From contig QXEO01001819.1 of the NCBI GenBank assembly GCA_007115705.1, positions 186,001 through 250,000 of the forward strand: 64,000 bases of DNA. Reading direction: 5' to 3'. This DNA is from Dactylis glomerata (taxonomy: Eukaryota > Streptophyta > Magnoliopsida > Poales > Poaceae). The notes under the pieces are model-generated. The model was not told the origin of the DNA. It saw only the letters and a list, made by a program, of their open reading frames with translations, and searched no databases. Positions within the stretch are counted from its first letter, which is position 1. Each line of letters opens with the position of its first letter. The translations under genes and the position numbers were made by a program. Shown here piece by piece: positions 20,217 through 29,436 of the stretch.

Positions 20217-20633
20217 TGCTACTTGTTGATGGCGCCAGAAAAGAGGCTGCTGGTGTGTAGTTGACGTGGGAGCAGACGGTCCTTGTGCGTGGTGGATAAC
20301 CAGCCCGTTGGGAACCCCAAGAGGAAGGTATGATGAGTATAGCAGCTAGTTTTCCCTCAGTTAAGATACCAAGGTTTATCGATCAGGAGAGGAGAGACAG
20401 CGACGACTGAAGGTGATGCGGAACCTGCACACACACAACCAAGTACTTTGTTCCCAACTTGCGATGAGGTTGTCAATCTCACCGGTTTGCTTGAAACAAA
20501 GATTATGAGCGTATCGAGTGGCAAACAATATAGTATGCGAGTAAAGTAAACAGTGCGAGTAAAGTAGACAGTGTATCGAGTGGAAAACAATATAGTATGC
20601 GAGTAAAGTAAACAGTGCGAGTAAAGTAGACAG
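20217..20633 (-). repeat. Truncated 5' LTR of element D with internal 62-bp tandem duplication
   Basis: Matches the 3' LTR from 14883 onward until a unit beginning GTATCGAGTGG (20511) is repeated at 20573. At about 20634 homology stops and plus-oriented internal sequence begins. The duplication is absent from the 3' LTR. Confidence 0.75.
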
Positions 20634-23600
20634 ATTTCTGTGCTTCACTATAAAAAATCGTGAAAAATCTCAGAATAGTATTTTGATCTGAAATTTTTTG
20701 TGCACGAACCTGAGATTATGATCTGTCTTTCTTTAGTTTGGAGTTTTTCGATTTGAGCTACTTAACTATCTCGTTGAGTATCATCTTTACAGACTGTTCA
20801 GTTTTGACAGATTTCTTAGTTTATTCAATATTGTACTTGGTGTTATTAGTTTCATTAGTTTTTCGACGGACAACGGAAATCATGAATACCTTAGTATATA
20901 TAGTGGCTAATGTTGAGTTTAGATTATGAAACTTGTCAATGCTTGAACATGAGTGGATTTTACTTAATGAGTACTAACCCTACTAATGAGTTTTGTGAAG
21001 TTTTATGTGGATGTAGCTTATAAGTTCTAATCAATATGGTGATATGAGATGAACAAGAAGACACAAGAGCTCAAGCTTGGGGATGTTTAGATGCATCTCA
21101 AGAACATGTCCAAGAAGATACAATCATCTAAGCTTGGGGATGCCCGAGTCATCCCCCTATTCATCAACTAACATGAGGTTGTCTCCTTCATACTCTATAT
21201 TACGCATCCACATGATATGTATTGTGTTAACTTGTATTATAATTGATTTTATATGTCTTGGTTTTATCTTTTTTAGTTTTATTAGGCTCTTTATTTTGTT
21301 TTTATTGCTTCTTTACTTTCACTTATAAATTGAAAACAACAAAAATAGTTCCTTTTGTTTTGCTTCTTTGTTTGGTTCTCTATTTTGTGCCTAGCTCAAA
21401 GACGTTAAAGAAAAACACTCATGGGAGATAACCCATTATTTTATTTTCAGTACTTTTTCTTTTATTTGAGTCTTGGAAGTTATTACTACTGTAATAACCG
21501 CTCCTTATCCTTTTTATTCCTTTGTTGTGCCAAGAGAAGCCTCTAATTCGAGTGAGGTAAGATTTGGGGATGTTGCTGTCCTGAACCAGATTTTCATACT
21601 ATACTGTAAAAATTCGTGAAAAATCTCTGAAAATCTTTTGGACCTGCGATTTCTTGTGCTTATTCCTCAGGTTATATCTAAACTTTTTTTAGTTTAATAC
21701 TTTTTGATTTGAGTAACAGAAAACTCCTTAAAAAATTAACCTTTGTCAGCTGTTCTGTTTTGACAGATTTCTGCCACTATTCGTTGTTGCCTCTCGAACG
21801 CTTTTTTTTTAGTTCTTTTGATCACGGAACTTTTGGGGAAGTTTCTACAGTAGTATATGATTTATATGTGGTGATTTTGAGTTGAAACTTGAAGCAAAAG
21901 AGGTTGATTCATTGTTATGCTTATACTAATGTTGCTAATAGAATTGTGTTGAGTTTTGTATGAAGGAAGTTTTTAAGTGTAGGGATTGGAGAATGATGAG
22001 ATGAGTTGAAGAATGGACAAAAGCTCAAGCATGGGGATGCCCATGCAACCGCCAAGAAATATCCAAGAAGTACAAGCGTCAAAGCTTGGGAATGCCCCCG
22101 AGGCACCCCTTCTTCATCGGCAAAAATCAGGTCACCTTTCAAGACACTATATTTTTATTGCTTCATACACTATGCGTTTTTCTTTGAGCGTTAGTTGTTT
22201 TAGTTTTCAGTTTAGTTTAGTTTAGTTTGCTACAATAAATGGTTGGACCCCAATAAATTTCTTTTGAAGGAGATGTACTCGTTTTTATTTGCCAGGAACA
22301 CTCAGTTTTTCACTCTTATCGTTCAACGAGTGTTCTTCTTTTTCTGCTACTGCGTTTAGTTTTCAGTTTTGGCCTTGATTTTTGTTCAGATCTTCTTATA
22401 TCTTTTTATCAAGGTGTATTTTTGCCTCTGGACCATATTGGTTTTCATCAAAAGAGTTGAGTTAAAAAAGTTTGAATGGTGTTGGAAAAGAGAAAAAGAT
22501 TTATGCAAAAAAGTGGTACAAAAAGGAGCTTGTTTAGACTGCGGCTTAGACTTTTGCATGTCATGCTTGACATCTTTTTGATAGTATGCTTAGTGATTTT
22601 TGCTGTAGCATGACTTGTCTCAAATGACTGAGATTGCTTAATGAGCCTTTGAAAAAATCATGCGTTGTTTTTATTATTTGGAAGCATTATTTTAGTTTTC
22701 TCCTTGATGCTTTATTTGGGTTGACTTGGCGCATGCCCACACATGTTAGACTCATACAAAGTCGCCATAAGCCTCTATGATCATTTAGTTTTTGACTTTT
22801 GATGCCATCTTATACTTCTTTTAATGTTGCTTTGTCGCTTTGCATGATTATGGCCGTTATTGCTCTCTTAGTTGGTCGCTCCCAGTCTTTTGCTAGCCCT
22901 CGTTTTGTACTGAGTATGAGCGCTACTCGTGCATCCAACTCCTAAAAACCAAGTTATTCCAATGTGTCCACTATAAATTCCTATGCATGGTATTTGCAAG
23001 CCATTCCAAGTAAAATTTTCATGTGCTACCTTTCAAAAAAACCTTCAAAATACTTCTCATTTTGTGACACTGTTTTCAGCTCATGGGGACGCAGTGGTTG
23101 GATTTGCTATCTTCCATATTGTTTTATTCTAAAAAGAAAAAAAAGAAAAAAGGAAAGAAAAAAGGCACTCCTCCATGGTATGTGAATGTTGGTGGGCACC
23201 CGATGGAATCGGTTAGCCATGGTTTGTGTAAGGAAAAAAGGTGGGGAGGAGTGCCAAGCTTTATAAAAGAGCACCAAAGTGCCAATCTCTCTCTCAAAAA
23301 CTTGCTTCATTTTTGTATGGAAGATAGTAAGAACCCCATTGCCAGTTGTTGACAAAGACAATCACCTCTCAAAACCAAATTTTTATCTCTCTGTTTTACA
23401 AATGAAAAGCTCTAGCACATGTTTAATCACTGCTTCCCTCTGCGAAGGGCCTTTCTTTTACTTTTATGTTGAGTCTCCACCTTCTACCTTTATGCACCAT
23501 CTAAGAGAGCATAGTTGCCATTCTGAGTTTAATGTGCATAGTCCCAAAGTTTATCATTGATTGATTTATGATTATGGTTTCACTTGTTCTTAAATTATTT

Positions 23601-23959
23601 GTATCTAGTCACCCTTTTAAACTTGAAGGTATCCTATGCATTTATGTTTTGCTATTCCATGAAGGACAAGCTGAAAACCACTTGTTATGTTTTTCCATAT
23701 GATTTGAACACACGTTTGACTTTTATTGTTTCATTATTCATGATCTTTCGTTTGTGTTTATTTTCATGTTATAACATGGTTGCTAAGTTTTTTATTGTCA
23801 AGATTATGTCTCTTATGCCCATGTTTTAAGTTCTTTGATCCCAGCACTCAATGCTTTACTTAGATGATCAAGATTGTGATGGTGCATATCACCTCAAAAA
23901 TTATTCTTTTGTTATCGCTTACCTACTCGAGGACGAGCAGGAGTTAAGCTTGGGGATGT
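20634..23959 (+). mobile_element. Element A: 3' noncoding remnant of a gypsy-type element, partly duplicated
   Basis: Two successive stretches of the same 3' region are present: an older partial copy (20634 to about 21380, with its own hairpins at 21076-21102 and 21136-21156) and a fuller copy (about 21385-23959). The fuller copy starts at GCCTAGCTCAAAGACGTTAA and ends with GGAGTTAAGCTTGGGGATGT directly before the LTR at 23960. No coding frame; short ORFs here (for example 21243-21431, 22369-22581, 23083-23352) recur at matching places in other copies only because the noncoding sequence is homologous. An A-rich simple stretch lies at 23129-23166. Confidence 0.75.
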
Positions 23960-26267
23960 TGATACGTTGCAAACGTATCTATAATTTTTGATGCTCCATG
24001 CTTGTTTTACACCAATCGCTATATGTTTTGTCTACACTATGTGGCACTTTTATGATTTATTTGGACTAACCTACTAATAGTTGCAAAAGTGCATAATGTT
24101 CTTGTTTTACACTTTGATGTGTAGGAATTACCAAAAATACAAGTGGAAACCTTATTGCAGTCAAATTGGGACTTTCCAGAAATCTGTGGCAGAACTTTTG
24201 TTCGAAGATGGTCACATTACGGGTCGAAGACGGCGTCAAACGGAAAACTCTTCAATTACAAAGTTGTAGGAAATTTCACGGCGAACGTTCTGCACATAAA
24301 ATTCACCTAATTCTGAGTCCGGAAGGCCGAGATAAGCCCACTCCATTGCGGCCCAAGATGGGAAGACGGGAATCCGAGAGACTATATAAAGGGAGGAACC
24401 CTAGCTCGTGGGAGACACCTCCACCCACGAATTTGCAGCCACCAGAGCCACGTTTTAGCCTCCCCCATGGATCCCATCTCCATGGGGGAGGGCTCCCATG
24501 AAACCATGAAGGAAGGGGGCTAAGGGGCGGTGCTCCCCCATGATGCCGGCGGCGGGGAAGGAGTCCCCCGCCCGCGCCGCCCACGCCCTCGCTGCTCCTC
24601 TCCACCATCTTCACCGCTATCTTCATCACATATGCAGTGGTTCATCCGCACACACACACCTCTGTACCATCCTATGTAAACATGGTGTTTGATGCTATCA
24701 TATTTATCCTATGATCTATATCATGTTTGCATAGTTTATTTGTTCTTAGATTGATTTGTTGAATGTCTTTGGTTCATTAGAGTTGTATGTTGATATGGTA
24801 CTATCCTTTGATGTCCATTATATTTATGCGTGTATGGATTAAACATCTTGGGGTTAGTAGTACGTGCAAAAGGAAGGGGGTAGTTCTGCCAGAGTGACAG
24901 AAACCTGAGGACGCGAACCGGAACGTTGCACGTATGGGAGTAAGAGGACCATTAACTTAAGGCTATGGTTGGGGAAACCTTAATGCATTGTTAGTATTTG
25001 CAGATGCTTGCTAACAATCCAATCATATAGTACTTGTATTTCTAAGTAGTGAAGTGCTTGTATATTTAGCCTCTCCCACATAGAAAACTGCATCGAAGAC
25101 AAAGAACCCAATTTATTCACTAATTGAATTTAGACAAAGCCACCACTATTACCACCACTTTTCCACATTCATGGTACTGTTATTTTATGTTTGCTTAGTA
25201 TACTTTATTGCTGCAGCACTAACATTTACTTTCTTGTATTTATTATCTTGCAAAACTATCTCTCCTACCCGTATTGTTGCACTAGTTTTATTTCCTAGAT
25301 AATGCAAACGTTTAGTGTGCGTAGAGTTATATCAGTGGTTGATAGAACTTGAGAGAACATTTATCCAACCTTTAGCTCCTCGTTGGGTTCGACACTCTTA
25401 CTTATCGAAAATGCTACACACGACCCCCTATACTTGTGGGATATCAAGACTCCAGGAGGGGGTATTTATGTTTGATAGTTGGGTTTATGCCTCTATTTAA
25501 TCTAGGGGAGTGAAAGAAACCTCTAAGGTTGTAGATGTGCTGTTGCCACTAGGGAGAAAACAACATTCTTATGTCCAAGGATATATGCTTTGTTTACATT
25601 ACACACTTTGCTTAATGCAGTTATCTGTTGTTCGCAACTTAATATTCACGGGGTCCTCGGATGATTCCTCGTGGGTGGATTATTAGTCATAGATGTAGTT
25701 GGATGGCGGTCTATGTATTTTGTTGTAATGCCCAGAGTTAATCTCATAGTGATCCTCGCGACATATGCACGTTATCTTTATTCTATCAATTGCCCAACTG
25801 TAATTTGTTTACCCAGCATATTGTTATTTATTTTATGGAGAGACACCACTAGTGAACTGTGGACCCCGGTCTAATTTCCTTTACATTGCTATCACCTATT
25901 TACTATTACTCGCACTGTTTACTTTCTTGCATACTACTATTGCTTTCCACTCGATACGCTCATACCTTTGTTTACAGCAAACCGGTGAGATTGACAACCT
26001 CATTGTAATTTGGGAGCAAAGTATTTGGTTGTGTTGTGTGCAGGTTCCGTATTGCTACTAGTTGAAGACGCGCTAACAAGTATCGTAAATGGCGCCCTTG
26101 TTGGAGTGTCACTAAGCTAGCAAGCATCACCTTCTGAAGTTTGGCTTTCTCCTACTGAACGATTAAACCTTGGTTTCTTACTGAGGGAAAACTGCTGTTG
26201 TGCTCATCATACCTTCCGCTTGGGGTTCCCAACTGGTCGGTGATCTATATTAACACCGGCGCCATCA
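23960..26267 (+). repeat. LTR shared by elements A and B
   Basis: Starts TGATACGTTGCAAACGTATC, ends GGCGCCATCA, 2308 bp. The left neighbour is a 3' noncoding region with the PPT-like AAGCTTGGGGATG, and the right neighbour is a PBS and gag, so the LTR acts as 3' LTR for one unit and 5' LTR for the next. TATATAAAG at 24383-24391 is followed by a GC-rich leader. The latter half is the inverse of 14905-15700 of the D LTR. No target duplication flanks it. Confidence 0.78.
24383..24391 (+). promoter_or_regulatory. TATA box of the A/B LTR
   Basis: TATATAAAG, followed 20-30 bp on by AACCCTAGC and a GC-rich leader; typical of plant LTR promoters. Confidence 0.6.
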
Positions 26268-26277
26268 AGTTGTTTTC

Positions 26278-26295
26278 TGGCGCCATTGCCGGGGA
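26278..26295 (+). other. Primer binding site of element B
   Basis: TGGCGCCATTGCCGGGGA, 10 bases after the LTR end, one base different from the aspartate-type PBS of C and D. Confidence 0.78.
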
Positions 26296-26454
26296 GGAAG
26301 AAGACTTCTGCAAGGGGAGTTTCGCACGCACATCCTTTACTTTGTTTTAAGTTTTGCTTTATTTTATTTTTACTTGCATCGTTTTATCAAAAACACACAA
26401 AAATTAGTTTCCTATTAGTTGTTATTTTAGTTGTCTGCTTTTAGCTTAGCTAGA

Positions 26455-28089
26455 ATGGGTACTCATGAGAACACCAAGTTGTGTGATTTTACTAGCACTA
26501 ATAATAGTGATTTTATCTGTACTCCTATTGCGCCACCTGCTCCTGCTGCTGATTTTTATGAGATTAAACCTGCTTTATTGAACCTTGTTATAAAAGAACA
26601 ATTTTCTGGTGCTAGTACTGATGATGCTGCAACTCATCTCAATAATTTTGTTGAGCTATGTGAGATGCAGAAATATAAGGATATAGAGAGTGATATTATT
26701 AAGCTTAAGTTGTTTCCTTTTTCTTTGAGAGGAAAAGCTAAGGATTGGTTGTTGTCTTTGCCTAAAAATAGTATTGATTCATGGGCTAAGTGTAAGGATG
26801 CTTTTATTGGAAGATACTATCCTCCTGCTAAGATTATAGCTTTGCGTAGCAATATTATGAAGTTTAACCAGTTTGATAATGAATATGTTGCTCAGGCTTG
26901 GGAAAGAATGAAATCTATGATAAAGAATTACCCTACTCATGGACTGACTACTTGGATGATTGTCCAAACTTTTTATGCAGGACTGAATTTTTCTTCAAAA
27001 AACCTATTGGATTCAGCTGCTGGAGGCACTTTTATGTCCCTTACCTTGGGCGCCGCAACCAAGCTTTTCGACAACAAGATGGTAAATTATTTTGAATGGC
27101 ACACCGAGAGAGCTTCACAAGGTAAGAAGGTAAATTCTGTTGAGGAAACCTCTTCCTTGAGTGATAAGATTGATGCTATAATGCTTATGATTTCTAATAA
27201 TAGGACTTATGTAGATCCTAATAATGTTCCTTTGGCCTCTTTGGTTGCTCAAGAAGAGCATGTTGATGTAAACTTCATTAGAAATAATAATTTTAATAGC
27301 AATGCTTATAGGAACAATTTTGCTAGTAACAATTATAGGCCGTATCCTTCTACCAATGGTAATGGTTATGGTAACTCTTATGGTAATTCCTCCAACAACA
27401 CTAGGGCCACACCCTCTAATCTTGAAGTCATGCTCAAGGACTTCATCGGTAAGCAAACTGCTTTTAATAAGTATGTTGAGGAAAAGTTAGGCAAAATTGA
27501 TATTCTTGCTTCTAAAGTTGATAGTCTTGCTCTTGATGTTGAACTTCTGAAATTAAAAGTGTTGCCTAATGATGTGAAGGAGAACAATACTTTTGCCACT
27601 ACTAACGCTATCCAAGTTAGAATTGATGAAAATATTAGGATGTTAGCAGAATTGCATGCCAGGTGGGAAAGAGAAGATGAGATGGCTAGAAAGATGAAGG
27701 TATGTACCATTACTACCTCTAATGATGTTGTTCCAAATGCTAGCAATCCTCTTACTTTGATTGGTGTAGAGAAAACTCCTACTCCTTGTATTAAAAAGCC
27801 CAAAACTGCTAAAACTTTTTATCAAAAGAGTGCTGAATTTTTTTGGAGTGTAGGAGATGATAGCTCTATTTTTTTTAATGATTTTGATATTAATGGCTGC
27901 AATATATCTGAAGTTATTTTGTTCTTGCAAAAGCTTGCTTTGACTCCTAATGCTAGTCCTATAAATGTTGCTTTTACTAAGCACATTACCAATGCTCTCA
28001 TGAAAATTAGGGATGAAAAGTTGAAGCAAAAAGCTTCTATTCAAAAGAAGTTAGAAGATGGTTGGGAACCTGAAAGAGCATTTCCCTAA
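26455..28089 (+). CDS. gag: Athila-like gag of element B, 544 aa
   Basis: The first ATG is 26455 (MGTHENTKLCDF); upstream open sequence lacks an ATG. The capsid (Retrotrans_gag) domain lies at about residues 50-190: FVELCEMQKY, LRGKAKDWLLSLP, DAFIGRYYPPAK, YVAQAWERMKSMI. An Asn-rich linker (residues 280-325) and a Leu/Glu coiled region (345-420) follow, then a helical C-terminus ending in a stop after ERAFP. No zinc knuckle and no protease are present in the frame. The capsid core resembles that of element C (YYPPAK versus FYPPSE, AQAWERMKS versus AQAWGRLKS), so the two gags are distant relatives although the rest differs. No internal stop or shift. Confidence 0.85.
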   Translation: MGTHENTKLCDFTSTNNSDFICTPIAPPAPAADFYEIKPALLNLVIKEQFSGASTDDAATHLNNFVELCEMQKYKDIESDIIKLKLFPFSLRGKAKDWLLSLPKNSIDSWAKCKDAFIGRYYPPAKIIALRSNIMKFNQFDNEYVAQAWERMKSMIKNYPTHGLTTWMIVQTFYAGLNFSSKNLLDSAAGGTFMSLTLGAATKLFDNKMVNYFEWHTERASQGKKVNSVEETSSLSDKIDAIMLMISNNRTYVDPNNVPLASLVAQEEHVDVNFIRNNNFNSNAYRNNFASNNYRPYPSTNGNGYGNSYGNSSNNTRATPSNLEVMLKDFIGKQTAFNKYVEEKLGKIDILASKVDSLALDVELLKLKVLPNDVKENNTFATTNAIQVRIDENIRMLAELHARWEREDEMARKMKVCTITTSNDVVPNASNPLTLIGVEKTPTPCIKKPKTAKTFYQKSAEFFWSVGDDSSIFFNDFDINGCNISEVILFLQKLALTPNASPINVAFTKHITNALMKIRDEKLKQKASIQKKLEDGWEPERAFP

Positions 28090-28322
28090 TAAATGTATTT
28101 TGGTGTTTGTTAACAACATATGGTGAATTAACCATGCTATTAAAGTTCTGCAGATTTTCTAGGTTGATTCAGGATCTCGCGGAGGTGCACCCCAAAAAGG
28201 AAGAAAAGATCAGAGCCTGTAGTCCAGTAGTGGGTTTAGGGCTTAGTTGTCTTGTAGGGTGCTTCGCGAAGGTGGAAATGGTGGAGAAGGTCTCCACGAA
28301 GTGCTGCTGTTGCATCTTCTAG

Positions 28323-28637
28323 GGCGGAGACTCCAGCCCTACTGGCTAGAGACTCCAGCCTAGGGGTCTTGCCCTAGCATTCCTCCAAGTCGGACAATTC
28401 AGATGCCCACCCGGAATCGGGCCGGAGACTTTGTGTCTCTGGCCGGAGATTCTGGGTCGGCAGGCTGAGGCCAGAGACTCCGGTCCTCAGGGGCCGGAGA
28501 CTCCGGTTCGTCTGGCTAAGCCCTGGTTCACTCAAGGGTTGGACGATGCAGGTTCCAGTCCGGAGTTGGGCCAGAGACTTTGGTCCCTGGTCGGAGACTC
28601 CGGTGTTGGAGTCACTTAGGGCGGAGACTCCGGCCCT
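28323..28637 (+). repeat. GGAGACTCCGG word array in the copia U3
   Basis: About nine exact or one/two-base variants of (C/G)GGAGACTCCGG, irregularly spaced by 15-50 bp, all upstream of the TATA box at 28672. The same word recurs downstream in this element at 31917-31998, 41836-41917, 44223-44295 and 44697-44795. Confidence 0.85.
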
Positions 28638-28671
28638 AGTTGGCCAGCAACGGCTACATTTCGTGGAGGAC

Positions 28672-28680
28672 TATATAAAG
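28672..28680 (+). promoter_or_regulatory. TATA box of the copia LTR
   Basis: TATATAAAG with a following pyrimidine-rich leader, 35 bp after the last U3 repeat. Marks the U3/R start of the LTR. Confidence 0.7.
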
Positions 28681-29390
28681 CCTTCTTCTACCTCTAGAAG
28701 GGGCTACGGCTTCCACTCTCTCTCCTCCATTGTTGCTAAGCTTCAAAGCCCTAGATCTCTCTCCCTAGCCACTAGAACTCAAAGCCCTTTTGGGATTTGA
28801 GGGAGAAGACCTAGATCTACACTTTCACCAAGGCGATTTGATTTCCCCCCTCGTTTTGTTGAGGGGCTTGTAACTCTTGTGTTCATCGGATTACTAGCCG
28901 GAAGAAGCCGTCCTCCAAGCTTAACTTTGTGTGTAAGAGCTTGGTGGGCCTATTGGGAGCCTCCAATTGAGTTGTGGAGCTTGCCCCAATACTTTGTGTA
29001 AAGGTGTCGTGCCGCCTTCAAGGGCATCGCTTAGTGGAGCGTGAACTCACCTTTGTGGCTTGTTCACCAGAGAATAGGGTGAGCCTTTGTGGCATTGGTG
29101 GCCTTTGTGGTACCACACCTCTCCAACGTAGACGTACTTCCCCTAACAAGGAAGGAACTACGGGAATACATCCTTGTTTCTTCGTGTCTCCATTGCGGTT
29201 ACCTCTATCCTTTACTTGTACCTTTACTTATATTGTTATTGCTAGCTTGCTTGTCACTCTAGGTAAATTCACTTAGTAGCACATCTAGAGAATTTACCTT
29301 CTTGTCTAGCCTTAACTTGAAAAAGAAGTAAAAATTGGGTAGCTCCTATTCACCCCCCCCCCCTCTAGTCGCTCATACGATCCTTTCAAT

Positions 29391-29402
29391 TGGTATCAGA
29401 GC
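29391..29402 (+). other. Primer binding site of the copia element
   Basis: TGGTATCAGAGC, two bases after the LTR, complementary to the 3' end of plant initiator tRNA-Met; standard for copia elements. Confidence 0.9.
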
Positions 29403-29436
29403 TTGGTCTCTTATTCGGGCTTAACCGCCTAAGAGT

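Larger units (their letters stand above)
14883..20633 (-). mobile_element. Element D: non-autonomous gypsy-type LTR retrotransposon, truncated in its 5' LTR
   Basis: Sense is the minus strand. The 3' LTR is 14883-16510 and the internal region 16511-20216, with PBS at 20189-20206. The 5' LTR (20217-20633) is cut off after about 420 bp, where plus-oriented sequence of another element begins. The LTR starts TGATACGTCTCC on the minus strand (plus AGACGTATCA at 16501-16510). The internal 3' region (16511-19439) is noncoding and clearly homologous, in inverse orientation, to 21380-23959, 36780-39364 and 60371-62940. The only ORF (19440-20030) is not recognisable gag or pol. The LTR type and aspartate-tRNA-like PBS suggest a gypsy origin. 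Confidence 0.8.
26268..28107 (+). mobile_element. Element B: 5' part of an Athila-like gypsy element
   Basis: PBS, short leader and one gag ORF. The element is cut 18 bp after the gag stop by the copia insertion at 28108, so its 3' part lies beyond the window if it still exists. Confidence 0.75.
28108..29388 (+). repeat. 5' LTR of the copia element
   Basis: Ends CCTTTCA directly before AT and the PBS; a run of twelve C (29352-29363) precedes the end, as in many SIRE-type LTRs. The start TGTTAAC at 28108 is the best TG after the interrupted gypsy gag, but cannot be checked against a 3' LTR. The U3 part contains about nine GGAGACTCC words (28323-28637) ahead of the TATA box. Confidence 0.7.

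Noticed and set aside
23107..23361. Short minus-strand frame conserved at 38513-38770 and other copies
   Set aside because: Conservation reflects homologous noncoding 3' regions; frames differ in length and contain A-rich slippage.
24303..24629. 108-aa minus-strand GC-rich ORF
   Set aside because: Lies across the leader of the A/B LTR on the opposite strand; Gly/Arg-rich by composition.
28323..28637. GGAGACTCCGG array looked like a CRISPR-type or regulatory repeat array
   Set aside because: Irregular spacing, short word, location in a plant LTR and recurrence in coding sequence exclude CRISPR; kept only as a repeat.
29352..29363. Run of twelve C
   Set aside because: Regular part of the LTR end in this type of copia element, not an unusual site in itself.
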